From assembly GCA_020073085.1 (NCBI GenBank), contig JAIQFV010000023.1, positions 1-64,000 on the forward strand: DNA of 64,000 nucleotides, read 5' to 3'. This document shows positions 17,092 to 26,948 of this stretch, in pieces. The DNA is from Terriglobia bacterium (lineage in GTDB: Bacteria > Acidobacteriota > Terriglobia > JAIQFV01). Numbering within the stretch: the stretch's first letter is position 1; each line of letters begins with the position of its first letter. The notes beneath the pieces are model-generated. The model ran no database searches, had not been told where the DNA came from, and saw only the letters and a list, made by a program, of their open reading frames with translations. The position numbers and the translations under genes are program-made.

Positions 17092-18135
17092 ATGCCAAAC
17101 GATCGGAACGTGACCGCTCAGAAGTTTATGGTGGGAATCACCGGCGGGAGGATCGCGCGGAATCTATTGCTTCTCGGAGAAGAAACCTACTTCCACGATC
17201 GGGTCCTCGCCTCACTGAAAGCGACCTTGCTGGGTGCTGAAAAAGCCCCGTTCTCCACGTTTACCTTCAATCTGACGGAAACGCGACTGGAGGATGCCCT
17301 CGATGCTGCGGCGACGAGCTCGCTCCTGGCTCCCTGCAAGATCATCGTGGTGCGCGAAATCGATCGGCTGCGGGAGAACCAGATCAAGGAAAAGGATGAA
17401 GATTCCCTCGAACATTATCTCCAGGATCCCAATCCTCAGACCTACTTCGTCATCTCGGCAGAAAAACTGGACCGCCGAAAACGGGTCACGCAACTCATTC
17501 AAAGGCACTCCTTGACCATCGACTGCGCCCCCCTCCCACGGGATGAGGTGTTCCGGTGGATCGTTGAGACGCTGAAACCGGAGGGTGTGACCATCGAGCC
17601 CTATGCGGTCCAGGAAGTGATCGATGCGGTTGGAAATAGCCTGACCTTGCTGGAGCAGGAGATCCGAAAACTCCTCAACTTCATCGGTTCCCGTCGTCGC
17701 ATCACGGTCGATGACGTGGGGATGTTGATGTTTCGCGCCCGGGTCAACAGCGTGTTTGATCTGGTCGACGCCATTAATCGTCGCGACCGAGTGGGCTCCC
17801 TGGTGATTCTCAATAACCTTTTTGAAAACGATATCGAAGGCCCGCAGGTTCTTTTCTGGTTGGCCCGACTGTACCGCCAGCTTCTAGTGCTGAAGGACCA
17901 GAAACATCGACTTAATGCCTGGGCGGCCGCTGGGCGGTTGCGAGTCCCTCGTGAGTTTGCCGAACGACTCATCCAGCAGGAACGGAAATTCTCCCGCCAG
18001 GAAATCATCGAGGGATTCAGCAAATTCGCTTCCCTGGATCGCTCCATCAAGAGTACCTCTGTGGATCCCCGCCTGTGGTGCGAATTCTTTGTGTTTGAAC
18101 TTATCCCCGACCAGCCCCCGCCGCAGCCTTCATGA
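17092..18135 (+). CDS. holA: DNA polymerase III subunit delta (HolA)
   Basis: 347 residues, the usual size for the delta subunit that opens the sliding clamp in the clamp-loader complex. The sequence follows the family pattern: an N-terminal degenerate ATPase fold starting LLLGEETYFHDRVLASLK, VVREIDRL in the Walker B-like position without a catalytic Walker A, the helical lid region (GNSLTLLEQEIRKLLNF), and a C-terminal collar domain (LFWLARLYRQLLVLKDQ). It is convergent with rpsT, an arrangement often seen since holA and rpsT are neighbours in many genomes. Confidence 0.92.
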   Translation: MPNDRNVTAQKFMVGITGGRIARNLLLLGEETYFHDRVLASLKATLLGAEKAPFSTFTFNLTETRLEDALDAAATSSLLAPCKIIVVREIDRLRENQIKEKDEDSLEHYLQDPNPQTYFVISAEKLDRRKRVTQLIQRHSLTIDCAPLPRDEVFRWIVETLKPEGVTIEPYAVQEVIDAVGNSLTLLEQEIRKLLNFIGSRRRITVDDVGMLMFRARVNSVFDLVDAINRRDRVGSLVILNNLFENDIEGPQVLFWLARLYRQLLVLKDQKHRLNAWAAAGRLRVPREFAERLIQQERKFSRQEIIEGFSKFASLDRSIKSTSVDPRLWCEFFVFELIPDQPPPQPS

Positions 18136-18342
18136 CCCGCGCGGTTTCGACGGCAAGCAATGGAGACTTTCAGGCCGCAAGGCCCCTGCGCGATGATTTC
18201 AAGGCGGAGGCGGGCCCGGAAGGAGTGTTTTCAAAAACACGGCTCCCCTTCCCCCACTCTCATGGGGTTCCGTGTGTCCGGTGGAAGGTATGGTCTGAAA
18301 ACAGAGGAGATTTGACCCGGGAGGAGTGTGCAGGCTAGCTCA

Positions 18343-18627
18343 TCATGCCGCGGACGGAGCTTTCTGACGAAGTGCGTTGACCCTCTTGGTCAGGCGTGAT
18401 TTATAGCGATTCGCCGCATTTCGATGAATCACACCCTTGGTCACAGAAGCATCGATCAGTGCGATGGTCGCCTTCAAATTCTTGCTGGCATCGTCCGCTT
18501 TACCCGAGGCCAGGGTCTTGCGTAAAGATTTAATCTGTGTCCGCAGCCGGCTCTGGTTGCGACGATTGACCTGTGTTCGACGCAGGGTCTGTCTGACCCT
18601 TTTCAAGGCAGATTTGTGAGTTGCCAT
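18343..18627 (-). CDS. rpsT: 30S ribosomal protein S20
   Basis: 94 residues, very rich in Lys and Arg, with the typical opening MATHKSALKRVRQTLRR and the KGVIHRNAANRYKSRL signature of S20, which binds 16S rRNA in the 30S body. It is transcribed toward holA from its own promoter in the 275-base gap before phoH. Identification is secure from the N-terminal and central motifs. Confidence 0.97.
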   Translation of the reverse strand: MATHKSALKRVRQTLRRTQVNRRNQSRLRTQIKSLRKTLASGKADDASKNLKATIALIDASVTKGVIHRNAANRYKSRLTKRVNALRQKAPSAA

Positions 18628-18698
18628 TTCCCAGCTTTATCCTTTCATTATTCAGCGACTTAGAGATATCGTTCGTTCCACATCCGTTGAGGCTCGAT

Positions 18699-18727
18699 AA
18701 CCTACAATAGAATTAAACTAAAGTCAA
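18699..18727 (-). promoter_or_regulatory. Probable rpsT promoter
   Basis: On the minus strand TTGACT (18722-18727) and TAGGTT (18699-18704) are separated by 17 bases, about 70 bases before the rpsT ATG. The -35 box is good, the -10 weak. Its position in a divergent gap beside a ribosomal gene supports it. Confidence 0.4.
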
Positions 18728-18754
18728 ATGAACACATCTTCGAACACATTTTCG

Positions 18755-18783
18755 TTGACACTCCCAGTGCCGTGGTGTAGCCT
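18755..18783 (+). promoter_or_regulatory. Probable phoH-operon promoter
   Basis: A perfect TTGACA (18755-18760) lies 17 bases before TAGCCT (18778-18783). This predicts a leader of about 110 bases ahead of phoH. An imperfect 12-base direct repeat (GAACACATCTTC / GAACACATTTTC, 18730-18753) sits immediately upstream, between this promoter and the rpsT promoter. Confidence 0.4.
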
Positions 18784-18902
18784 CGATTGACGACTGGTTG
18801 ACGCGCATTTCAACTGAAACCAAGAGAAGCTTTGCGGTCCGCCGACCTTCCAGTTTCAGCGAAGAAGTATGTTGACCAGCGAGGTGCCGCGCGTCTGATT
18901 CG

Positions 18903-19952
18903 ATGAAGAAAAGCATTACTATCACGCAAGGACTTCAGTCCTTGTTCGGCACATTCGATCGCAATATTCGCTTCCTCGAAAAGTCCTTCGGCGTTCAAAT
19001 TCAAACCCTGGATGGCAATCTTGAGATTGTCGGCGACAACGGGGGCGTGGCTGCCGCCGAGGAGATTCTCCGCGGGTACGCCCAGCTCGCCACCGACGGG
19101 ATTCGTCTTGACAACGGAGAGGTCGAATCCCTGCTCAAGATTGCAGTGGACGATCCGACGCGTTCCCTGCGCGAAATCGCTTCCAGCCTTCGGACCCGCG
19201 CCTTTGGAAAAAAGCAAGTAACCCCGAAGAGTTTGAACCAGCGGCTCTACGTGGAAGCGATCGAGGGCCATGACATCGTGTTTGGCGTTGGGCCCGCAGG
19301 CACAGGCAAGACGTATCTGGCCGTGGCCTTGGCCCTGGCAGCCCTTCAGAACCACACCGTCAGCCGGATCGTTCTCGCCCGGCCCGCCGTGGAGGCGGGA
19401 GAGCGCCTGGGATTTCTGCCCGGGACTCTGCAGGAAAAAGTCGATCCCTACCTCCAGCCCCTCTACGATGCGCTCTACGATCTATCCGAGCGCGACAAGG
19501 TGGACCGGCTCCTGGAAAAGAACGTCATCGAAGTGGCGCCGATTGCATTCATGCGCGGCCGCACCTTGAACGAATCATTCGTCATCCTGGATGAGGCCCA
19601 GAACACCACCCATGAACAGATGAAGATGTTTCTCACCCGCATCGGGTTTAATTCCAAAGCCGTCATCACCGGTGACATCACTCAGATTGACCTGCCGAGC
19701 GGCAAACGATCGGGTTTGGTCGAAGCCATTGACGTGGTTTCCAATATTGCCGGAATCGCCTTCGTCTGGTTTAACGAAAAGGACGTCGTCCGCCACGCCC
19801 TGGTCCAGGAAATCATCAAGGCCTATGAAGCCTATAATCTCTCGCGGGCCCTGACCGGGGTGGGGAGTCATGCCCAACCCGGGGAGGGCGCCCACAACGA
19901 GTCAGGCGAGCCTTCCGATCATCCGGTTTCCCCGAGACGCATCCATGAGTGA
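18903..19952 (+). CDS. phoH: PhoH-like ATPase (YbeZ)
   Basis: 349 residues. An N-terminal KH-like RNA-binding region is followed by a P-loop ATPase with Walker A GPAGTGKT near residue 130 and a Walker B-type VILDEAQN. This is the PhoH/YbeZ family, which works with the rRNA maturation endonuclease YbeY. Here ybeY lies two genes downstream, in line with that partnership. The stop overlaps the start of the next gene by 8 bases (ATGAGTGA), so translation is coupled. It leads the conserved cluster phoH - 7TM-HD - ybeY - corC-like - era. Confidence 0.95.
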   Translation: MKKSITITQGLQSLFGTFDRNIRFLEKSFGVQIQTLDGNLEIVGDNGGVAAAEEILRGYAQLATDGIRLDNGEVESLLKIAVDDPTRSLREIASSLRTRAFGKKQVTPKSLNQRLYVEAIEGHDIVFGVGPAGTGKTYLAVALALAALQNHTVSRIVLARPAVEAGERLGFLPGTLQEKVDPYLQPLYDALYDLSERDKVDRLLEKNVIEVAPIAFMRGRTLNESFVILDEAQNTTHEQMKMFLTRIGFNSKAVITGDITQIDLPSGKRSGLVEAIDVVSNIAGIAFVWFNEKDVVRHALVQEIIKAYEAYNLSRALTGVGSHAQPGEGAHNESGEPSDHPVSPRRIHE

Positions 19953-22311
19953 TCCCCCGTCCAACCCTGCCGACAAGAAAAGGGACCCGGCAGGGAATGA
20001 ATTCCCCTTCCCCACAAGCCTCTCGGCCTTGCAGAAGCAATCCCGGGCGCGCTCGCCGTTCCCGGCCCGGATTCTGCAAAGCCTATCCATCCCGATTACT
20101 TTGCGGGACGCCATCGTCGCGATGCTGCTGATCGGTCTGGTTGTTCTCTTGCTTGCAAAGATCTCTCTGACTCCTATCCCCCACTATCAGGTTGGGGAAC
20201 TGGCCACCAGCGATCTTGTGACATCGGATGAGCTGATCATTACCAACCAGGATCTCACCCGCTTGCAGCGGGATGAGGCCGTATCAAAAGTGCCGGTGGT
20301 TTTTGATTATGATCCGACCGTATTGAACGCCACGCTCCTCCGTCTTCATGAATTTTTCAGGGAATCTCGTAGGACTCTGGCGGCCTCCAATCCGGAGGCG
20401 AACAAGCGGCCGATCCTCGCCCAAGCCTTCGAAGCCGAATTCGGACGGCCGTCGTCCGCGGCCCTGCTCGCCGCCTTATCGGCGCGTCACTATGATGAGG
20501 CATTGGAACAGCAATTGAGCGGTGCACTCCAGCAACTCCTGCATGAGAGCGTCTTGAACAACACTGAAATCCTGGAGATGGCCTCCCCCACCACCCGGAT
20601 CGCCTTGCTCAACATCGACAAGAGCGGTGAGACGATCCTCCCGGGCCTGCCTCCCCACGCTTCTCTCACGCGCTCCCGGCAGTGGCTCCGCGAGCAACTG
20701 CTTCAATCGAATCTCTTGCCGCGCGAAGTGAGGGAGGAGTTTTCTGCCGCCGCGGAGAATCTGATTGCCATCAACGGCCTGTACAACGCCCGCGAGACCC
20801 TGGCCCGGCAGAGGGCGGCCGTTGAAGAGGTGCGCCCCGTTCAAATTCACATTCCCGGCCGAACCCGACTGTTGCGCTCCGGCCAGGCGGTCACCCCTGA
20901 CGTCGTCGAGGCCCTTCAGGCGATGCGGGAAATGGAATCGCGCCGGCGCCGACCTGAGTACTTCGCCGGCCTCTACATGGCCGTCGTGCTGTTGTCATTT
21001 TTCCTCTGGCATTTCCTCACCCAGCGGCGCAGTGACGGGCTGAGCCCGCAGCGGCAGTTTCTGCTGGTCATGGTGTCCTTTGCGGTTCTGCTCATCCTCA
21101 CCCGGGTCCTTCTGTTTACGTTCGATGTGATCAATCAGAATTTTGCCCTTCCGCCCTTCAATGATCTCCTTTCGTCAAAGTTCTCCATCCCCTTTGCCGC
21201 GGGGGCGATGCTCGTCACGCTGCTGCTGGACGGCGGCGTCGGCATGATTTACGCAGTCGTCTTTTCGATGTTCGTGGGGTACCTGGGACGCTCCCCGCTG
21301 CTGGCGATCTACGCCCTGGGCTCCAGTCTCGCGGCGATCTACGCGGTGCGCCAGTACCGTGACCGGAGCGCCGTCCTCAAAGCCAGCGTGATTGTCGGCG
21401 CCTCCAATTTTGTGATCGTGGCCGGATTGACGCTGCTCGGAGAACGGCCGAATGGCTGGGAGATGCTGCTCTTTGATTTTGGAAACGCCATGGTGGGGGG
21501 ATTCTTCGTTGCCGGGCTGGTTTCCCTGCTGTTACCCATATTCGAGAATGCCTTCGATATTTGCACCGACGTCCGCCTGCTGGAACTTTCGAATCTGAAT
21601 CTGCCCATCTTACGCAAGCTTGCCGCCGAGGCCCCCGGGACATACCACCACAGTATCCTCGTCGGCATTCTCGCCGAGGCGGCGGCTGAAACCATCGGCG
21701 CCAATCCTCTTCTGGCCCGAGTGGCCTGCCTTTACCATGACATCGGCAAGATGGGGAAGTCCGCGTACTACATCGAGAACTCCAAGGAGGCGACGCTGCG
21801 GCATTCAAAGCTGGCCCCGAACATGTCGAGCCTGGTAATCATTGACCACGTCAAGGAGGGTTTGGCGATCGCCAAACAGCTCCACCTCCCGCGACGTGTG
21901 ACGGATATCATCCCGCAACATCATGGGACCAGCCTGGTCGCTTATTTTTACCACAAGGCCAAGACGGACCAGGATGCCGACGAAGTCGGAATCTCGGAGG
22001 AACAATTCCGATACCCGGGACCTCGTCCGCGATCCAAAGAGGCGGCCCTGATCATGCTGGCCGATTCCATTGAGGCGGCGGCACGGACCGTTGAGAGCCC
22101 GAACCCGAAGCGGTTGCAGAATGTAGTGGACCGCATCGTTGATCGATTTTTGAGTGACCATCAACTCGACGAGTCCCAGCTCACTTTGAATGAGATCGCC
22201 GTGGCGAAGCAGGCATTCACTCGGACTCTGTCGGGGATTTACCATGAGCGGATCGCCTATCCCGGATTCGACTTCAGCCAGGTGGCTATTGATGATGCTT
22301 CGTCGGGGTAG
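19945..22311 (+). CDS. 7TM-HD (PgpH-like) membrane phosphohydrolase
   Basis: About 788 residues from the ATG at 19945, which overlaps the phoH stop; the frame is open from 19870 but the earlier part lies inside phoH. An N-terminal membrane helix precedes a large extracytoplasmic domain (about 60-330, the 7TMR-HDED type). A block of seven membrane helices follows (about 345-545), then a cytoplasmic HD domain with TYHHSILVGILAEAAAE near 562 and CLYHDIGK near 593. PgpH homologues degrade cyclic di-AMP; that activity here is inferred from family and cannot be told from related HD hydrolases by eye. The gene position between phoH and ybeY is conserved across many bacteria. Confidence 0.9.
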   Translation: MSDPPSNPADKKRDPAGNEFPFPTSLSALQKQSRARSPFPARILQSLSIPITLRDAIVAMLLIGLVVLLLAKISLTPIPHYQVGELATSDLVTSDELIITNQDLTRLQRDEAVSKVPVVFDYDPTVLNATLLRLHEFFRESRRTLAASNPEANKRPILAQAFEAEFGRPSSAALLAALSARHYDEALEQQLSGALQQLLHESVLNNTEILEMASPTTRIALLNIDKSGETILPGLPPHASLTRSRQWLREQLLQSNLLPREVREEFSAAAENLIAINGLYNARETLARQRAAVEEVRPVQIHIPGRTRLLRSGQAVTPDVVEALQAMREMESRRRRPEYFAGLYMAVVLLSFFLWHFLTQRRSDGLSPQRQFLLVMVSFAVLLILTRVLLFTFDVINQNFALPPFNDLLSSKFSIPFAAGAMLVTLLLDGGVGMIYAVVFSMFVGYLGRSPLLAIYALGSSLAAIYAVRQYRDRSAVLKASVIVGASNFVIVAGLTLLGERPNGWEMLLFDFGNAMVGGFFVAGLVSLLLPIFENAFDICTDVRLLELSNLNLPILRKLAAEAPGTYHHSILVGILAEAAAETIGANPLLARVACLYHDIGKMGKSAYYIENSKEATLRHSKLAPNMSSLVIIDHVKEGLAIAKQLHLPRRVTDIIPQHHGTSLVAYFYHKAKTDQDADEVGISEEQFRYPGPRPRSKEAALIMLADSIEAAARTVESPNPKRLQNVVDRIVDRFLSDHQLDESQLTLNEIAVAKQAFTRTLSGIYHERIAYPGFDFSQVAIDDASSG

Positions 22312-22506
22312 AGGACTCTCGAAGGGGCCCAATAGCCTTTACGGGGTCAGACGGATAGCCGCAACCCGCGTGCCCCGGGATGGAGGCGGAAGGCCCTGCA
22401 CCGGGCGGCCGGTTTCATGATGTCTTTCCTCTCCCCGAGAACCCCAAACTCCAATCTATGAGATAATGTGGCGGCAGGTTCTGGGTTCCGCCACTAAAGA
22501 CGGATC

Positions 22507-22941
22507 ATGCCTCTTTTTAACCGACAAAGACGCGTTCGAATTGATGTGCGGCCTTTCGATCCATTCTTAGAACGGCTTGCGGAGGCCCTCGGACATCAGG
22601 AAACCGAATTCATGATTACTCTGGTCAGCGATCGTGCGATGCAGGAGCTCAATCGACGCTTTCGAGGAACGGATCGGCCGACCGATGTGCTTTCATTCCC
22701 CGCGGAGGAGGACAGCCGTCTCTGGAAGCACCTTCCCGGAGAAGAGACCCCCGGACTCGGAGAGATCATCATTTCGGCGGAGACGGCCCGGCGCCAGGCC
22801 GATGAAGAAGGACATTCCCTTCAGGAAGAGATCAAGTTACTCATCATCCATGGCGCCCTCCACCTGAAGGGATTCGACCATGAATCGGATGGCGGAGTGA
22901 TGAACCGAAAAGAATATGCGCTCCGGGCGCGACTCCTATGA
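22507..22941 (+). CDS. ybeY: rRNA maturation endoribonuclease YbeY
   Basis: 144 residues. The zinc-binding signature HGALHLKGFDH (His115, His119, His125) is intact, apart from Phe where the common form has Tyr. RGTDRPTDVLSFPAEED is the other conserved block. YbeY processes the 3' end of 16S rRNA and takes part in ribosome quality control together with Era and YbeZ, both encoded in this cluster. The last 4 bases overlap the start of the CorC-like gene, so the two are translationally coupled. Confidence 0.96.
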   Translation: MPLFNRQRRVRIDVRPFDPFLERLAEALGHQETEFMITLVSDRAMQELNRRFRGTDRPTDVLSFPAEEDSRLWKHLPGEETPGLGEIIISAETARRQADEEGHSLQEEIKLLIIHGALHLKGFDHESDGGVMNRKEYALRARLL

Positions 22942-24206
22942 ATGTCTTGCAGATTATTCTGTTTCTCCTCGTGTTGATGCTGTGGTCTCTGATCGCCGTG
23001 ATGGAGGTGGCACTGGCCTCTTTCGGGAAGATCAGCGCCCGGCTCCTGGCCGAAGAGGAAAAGAACCCCCGCACGGCCTTCCTTCTGCAATTGGTTGAAC
23101 AACGCGAGCAGCGGCGAATAGCGCTTTCCATGGGATCGCAGACCTGCCTGGTGCTCATTGTGTACCTGCTCGCCTCGCTCTATTTTACCCACCAACGCCT
23201 CTTCCACCTGGCCTTCCTGGAGACCTTTGGCACGCTGGTTTTTTTAATCGCAATTTTCCACCAGTTCCTCCCCCGACTCGTCGCCACGCGGCATCCCGAC
23301 CGGGTCCTGTTGAGGCTCTTCCCTCTCCTCCAGGGCTTCTTCGCGCTTACCCTTCCCATCTCGGAGCTTCTCCTGAAGACCCTGAGCGTGTTTGAAGAAC
23401 CCGAGATGCCCGGCGAAAAACCGACCGAAGCTGCCAACCCCGGGGAGATTCAAGCACTGCTGGATGTCGGCGAGGAAGAAGGGATCATCGAAGAATCGGA
23501 TGGCGCGCTCATCCAATCCGTCGTGGAGTTTGGCGATAAGCTGGCAAAGGATTGTATGACGCCTCGGACCGAGATTGTAGCCATTGAGGATACCGCCACC
23601 CTCGAGCAGGTTCAGGAACTCATGGTCGCCCGGAAACACTCCCGCATCCCGGTTTATCACGAGAACATCGACAACATTTGGGGGATCGTTTTTGTCCGGG
23701 ACCTGCTTGTGGAGCTGGAAAAGGGAGATTCACATCGCCTCGTGAAATCCGTCGTGCGCCCCGTCCTCTTTGTGCCCGAGACCAAACCGGTGGCCGATCT
23801 TCTGAAGGAGCTGCAGAACGAAACGGTCAAAATGGTGATTGTCATAGATGAGTTTGGCGGCGTGGCCGGATTGGTCACCGTTGAAGACCTCGTTGAAGAG
23901 ATCGTGGGCGAGATTCATGACGAGGACGAAGACCGGACGGAAGCCTATGTTCGAATCACCGACGACAAATATATTTTTTCCGGGAACCTCTCGATCGGAC
24001 GAGTGGAAGAGTTGCTCAGCATGGAGATCAGTGACGAGGACTACTCCACCATCGCCGGCTTTGTGATCTCGAAGCTTGGCCGCGTTCCTCAGGCCGGCGA
24101 GCGCCTTGATCTGGACGGGCTGCACGTCGAAATCCTCGATTCCACCTCGAAACAAATCCAGAAACTGCGCGTTGAAAAGAGACAGCAACAGACCGCATCC
24201 GAGTAA
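22938..24206 (+). CDS. CNNM/CorC-type transporter-associated protein with CBS pair
   Basis: 422 residues. A membrane region with about four hydrophobic segments (DUF21-like, residues 1-160) is followed by a cytoplasmic tandem CBS pair (about 200-325, with [28 protein letters not shown] and [20 protein letters not shown]) and a C-terminal CorC_HlyC domain (about 340-415). The family is linked to magnesium and cobalt homeostasis, and CBS pairs bind adenine nucleotides. It is often called hemolysin C by annotation pipelines, without direct evidence. Its place between ybeY and era is the usual one. Confidence 0.92.
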   Translation: MNVLQIILFLLVLMLWSLIAVMEVALASFGKISARLLAEEEKNPRTAFLLQLVEQREQRRIALSMGSQTCLVLIVYLLASLYFTHQRLFHLAFLETFGTLVFLIAIFHQFLPRLVATRHPDRVLLRLFPLLQGFFALTLPISELLLKTLSVFEEPEMPGEKPTEAANPGEIQALLDVGEEEGIIEESDGALIQSVVEFGDKLAKDCMTPRTEIVAIEDTATLEQVQELMVARKHSRIPVYHENIDNIWGIVFVRDLLVELEKGDSHRLVKSVVRPVLFVPETKPVADLLKELQNETVKMVIVIDEFGGVAGLVTVEDLVEEIVGEIHDEDEDRTEAYVRITDDKYIFSGNLSIGRVEELLSMEISDEDYSTIAGFVISKLGRVPQAGERLDLDGLHVEILDSTSKQIQKLRVEKRQQQTASE

Positions 24207-24212
24207 CTCTCT

Positions 24213-25103
24213 ATGGCAAAGTCGGGATTTGTGGCCATCGTTGGAAGACCTAATGCGGGCAAATCAACCCTGTTGAACCGCCTGGTCGGAGAAAAGGTGG
24301 CCATCGTTTCCGCAGTCCCGCAGACGACCCGCAACCAGATCCGCGGGATCGTCAACGGTCCCGAGGGTCAGATCGTCTTCATTGATACCCCCGGCATCCA
24401 CCGCCCCCTTCATCGATTGAATCAACGCATGATGAAGATGGTCCATGCAGCGCTGGAAGGCCTCGATCTGGTGCTGCTGATCGTCGATGCCACGTTGCCC
24501 TTCGGCAAGGGGGATCGCTTCGTCTTGAACCTGCTGCAGGAGAAGGGCCTGCCTTCATTCCTTCTGCTGAACAAGATCGACCGGATTGAGAAGACGGACC
24601 TCCTCCCCTTGATCACCCGGTACGCCCATGAATTGAGCTGGATCGAAGTCATTCCCGTCAGCGCCCAGAGCGGCGAGAATGTGGACCTCCTTCTGAAACG
24701 CATCTTTGCGGCCTTGAAAGAGGGTCCGTCCTATTTTACCCAGGACGAGTACACCGACCAACCCGAACGAATCCTCGCCGCCGAGTTCATACGGGAGAAG
24801 ATCCTGCATCACACGAGAGAAGAGGTTCCGCATTCGGTGGCCGTCGTCCTTGAGAAATTCGAGGAGGGTGAGCGATTGGTGCGGATTTATGCCTCCATCA
24901 TCGTGGAACGCGATTCCCAGAAGGGGATCTTGATCGGCCAGAAAGGAAGAATGCTCAAGCAGATCGGTACCGATGCGCGGTGGGAGCTGGAGCGCCTTTT
25001 GAATACCAAGGTCTACCTGGAGCTGTTTGTGAAAGTCCGCCCGCATTGGCGGGATAACGAGGCCATCCTGGATGAAATTGGCATTACCAGGATCAGATCT
25101 TAA
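24213..25103 (+). CDS. era: GTPase Era
   Basis: 296 residues. The GTPase domain has GRPNAGKST at 11-19 (G1), DTPG (G3) and NKIDRIE (G4). A C-terminal KH domain includes GQKGRMLKQIGTDARWELE. Era binds the 3' end of 16S rRNA and acts in 30S subunit assembly. It begins 6 bases after the CorC-like gene and completes the ribosome-maturation cluster with phoH and ybeY. Identification is secure. Confidence 0.97.
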   Translation: MAKSGFVAIVGRPNAGKSTLLNRLVGEKVAIVSAVPQTTRNQIRGIVNGPEGQIVFIDTPGIHRPLHRLNQRMMKMVHAALEGLDLVLLIVDATLPFGKGDRFVLNLLQEKGLPSFLLLNKIDRIEKTDLLPLITRYAHELSWIEVIPVSAQSGENVDLLLKRIFAALKEGPSYFTQDEYTDQPERILAAEFIREKILHHTREEVPHSVAVVLEKFEEGERLVRIYASIIVERDSQKGILIGQKGRMLKQIGTDARWELERLLNTKVYLELFVKVRPHWRDNEAILDEIGITRIRS

Positions 25104-25119
25104 GGAACAAATCCAAGCG

Positions 25120-26310
25120 ATGACAGCCATCAGTCCGGATACGGAAACTTCCGCCACCTCTACCGCAGCGACAGGACCGGGATCTGGAGGGAGCACGAGC
25201 AAACCAACCGTTCAGCGGATGATCTCGCTGGACGTCTTCCGCGGCCTCACCATTGCCGCCATGATCCTGGTCAACAATCCCGGGACCTGGAAGAGTATCT
25301 ATGGCCCCTTGCGGCATGCCGATTGGAACGGGTGGACCCCGACGGATTTGGTTTTCCCCTTCTTCCTGTTCATCGTGGGTGTCTCGCTCACCCTCTCTTT
25401 TGCGCGCCGCCGGGCCCTGGGCGCCTCCCAATCCGATCTGCTGAAGCAAGTCGTCCGCCGGACCTTGATCATCTTCGCCCTGGGGCTTTTGCTGAACGGC
25501 TTTCCCTACTATGACCTCTCCAGGATTCGGATTCCCGGGGTGCTTCAGCGCATCGCCCTTTGTTACTTTTTTGCCGCTCTCATCTACCTGACCACGAGGA
25601 TCCGGGGCCAGATCCTTGCGACGGTCGGATTGCTGGGAGGATACTGGGTCGTGATGACGGCGGTTCCAATTCCCGGCACGGGTTACAGCGCACTGACGAT
25701 GCAATCGAATCTGGCCGCCCACATCGACAATGCCCTGCTCCACGGCCACATCTACCGGCCCACCTGGGATCCCGAAGGATTGCTGAGTACTCTGCCGGCC
25801 ATCGCATCGGTCCTGCTCGGCATCCTCACGGCTCACTGGCTGCGTGTAGCAAAGTCACCGCTCTCTCGCACTCGTGGCCTGTTGCTGGGGGGAGCGATGG
25901 GAATCCTCATCGGCCAGCTCATGAGCCTCTGGTTTCCCATCAACAAGAATCTCTGGACCAGTTCCTACACCGTGTTTACGGCGGGAATGGCGCTGGTCCT
26001 TTTCGGGATCTGTTACTGGATCATCGACGTCCAGGGATACCGGAAGTGGGCCGTTCCCTTGGAGGTCTATGGAACAAACGCCATCGCCGTGTACGTCCTC
26101 TCGGGATTGGCGGCAAAGGCGTCCGTTACCTGGAAGGTCGCCCAGGCTGACGGAAGCAGGGTTTTGATTCAAACGTTTCTCTACACCAAGTTCTTCGCTC
26201 CCCTCGCCTCGCCGATTAACGCTTCCCTGTTGTGGGCGCTCGCATATGTGGTCTTCTGGCTGGGTGTGATGTGGGTGTTTTACTGGAAAAGGATCTTCAT
26301 TAAGATTTGA
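25120..26310 (+). CDS. HGSNAT-like (DUF5009/NagX) membrane acyltransferase
   Basis: About 396 residues from the ATG at 25120. The opening of the membrane domain, ISLDVFRGLTIAAMILVNNP, and WTPTDLVFPFFLFIVGVS are typical of the heparan-alpha-glucosaminide N-acetyltransferase-like family (NagX). Some ten hydrophobic helices follow. Family members move acyl groups across the membrane onto amino sugars, and in bacteria they are usually tied to chitin or peptidoglycan sugar use. The substrate here is unknown. An upstream ATG at 25072 would overlap era by 32 bases and is less likely. It is the last gene of the phoH cluster, 16 bases after era. Confidence 0.85.
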   Translation: MTAISPDTETSATSTAATGPGSGGSTSKPTVQRMISLDVFRGLTIAAMILVNNPGTWKSIYGPLRHADWNGWTPTDLVFPFFLFIVGVSLTLSFARRRALGASQSDLLKQVVRRTLIIFALGLLLNGFPYYDLSRIRIPGVLQRIALCYFFAALIYLTTRIRGQILATVGLLGGYWVVMTAVPIPGTGYSALTMQSNLAAHIDNALLHGHIYRPTWDPEGLLSTLPAIASVLLGILTAHWLRVAKSPLSRTRGLLLGGAMGILIGQLMSLWFPINKNLWTSSYTVFTAGMALVLFGICYWIIDVQGYRKWAVPLEVYGTNAIAVYVLSGLAAKASVTWKVAQADGSRVLIQTFLYTKFFAPLASPINASLLWALAYVVFWLGVMWVFYWKRIFIKI

Positions 26311-26741
26311 AATCCCGACAAACGTCGTGAACTCCCAACCCTGCGAGCACTTGCCTTCGGATGATGTGACCCCAACACTGCTTGTTTATTCGTGGGCTGC
26401 GCATGTTGGAGCCCGCCTTCCCCAACCGGCTGTCGCTTTTCGGGTTTGATTCGCATTGCCGTTGGAAGCTGCATGTAGCAATCAAATTGAACGTTTTCTC
26501 GCTAGGGTGTTTCAACGAAGCCTAACGCTGGGTGGATTGGTGAGCACGGACTGTGGGGACAGTTGCATCTACGCGCTCTTTAGCTGATTGAAGGAAGTAT
26601 AAAGAATGGAGAAATCACACGCTCCAAGTCGTTACAAACGCAGCCCGTCGTCACCAGGCCTAATAGCTTAAATCATTGGGTCACCGAACCGTGGTATCAT
26701 ATTTTGATATAGGAAAACAACAAACCTTTATGATAAGAGAC
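26311..26741. other. Non-coding gap before the TIR-like module
   Basis: About 430 bases that look richer in A and T than the flanking genes, with no convincing gene. Short minus-strand frames at 26280-26515 read partly as degenerate protein sequence but match nothing I know. The gap marks the border between the conserved era cluster and the accessory two-gene module. Confidence 0.4.
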
Positions 26742-26948
26742 ATGAAAAAGATTGTGCTAGAAAAGGCGAGCGCCAGTGCAATCCTTGCAGGACTTAGCAT
26801 CGGTCCCGCCGAGGAGCGTCGCGCCAAGGCCGCCGTTTGTTCCGCAAATGGTACCGTGATGCATGGCCCCTCATTCCGAAAAAGACGGCGAACGACCCGC
26901 AAATCACGGTCGGCTGCCAAGCGCCGATCGGTCTCGAGGCGAGGTTGA
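26742..26948 (+). CDS. Small basic protein preceding the TIR-like gene
   Basis: 68 residues from the ATG at 26742 (MKKIVLEKASASAILAGLSI). An in-frame ATG at 26730 and a TTG at 26676 are possible earlier starts; none has a clear Shine-Dalgarno. The first half is mildly amphipathic. The second half is strongly basic (KRRRTTRKSRSAAKRRS), suggesting nucleic-acid binding or neutralisation of an acidic partner. Its stop TGA is followed directly by the ATG of the next gene, so the two are almost certainly translated together. The arrangement resembles an antitoxin-toxin or regulator-effector pair. No family is recognised with certainty. Confidence 0.5.
   Translation: MKKIVLEKASASAILAGLSIGPAEERRAKAAVCSANGTVMHGPSFRKRRRTTRKSRSAAKRRSVSRRG

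Noticed and set aside
26280-26515. Two overlapping minus-strand frames before the TIR-like module
   Set aside because: They overlap each other and the end of the acyltransferase gene, have no ribosome site and match no family I know.
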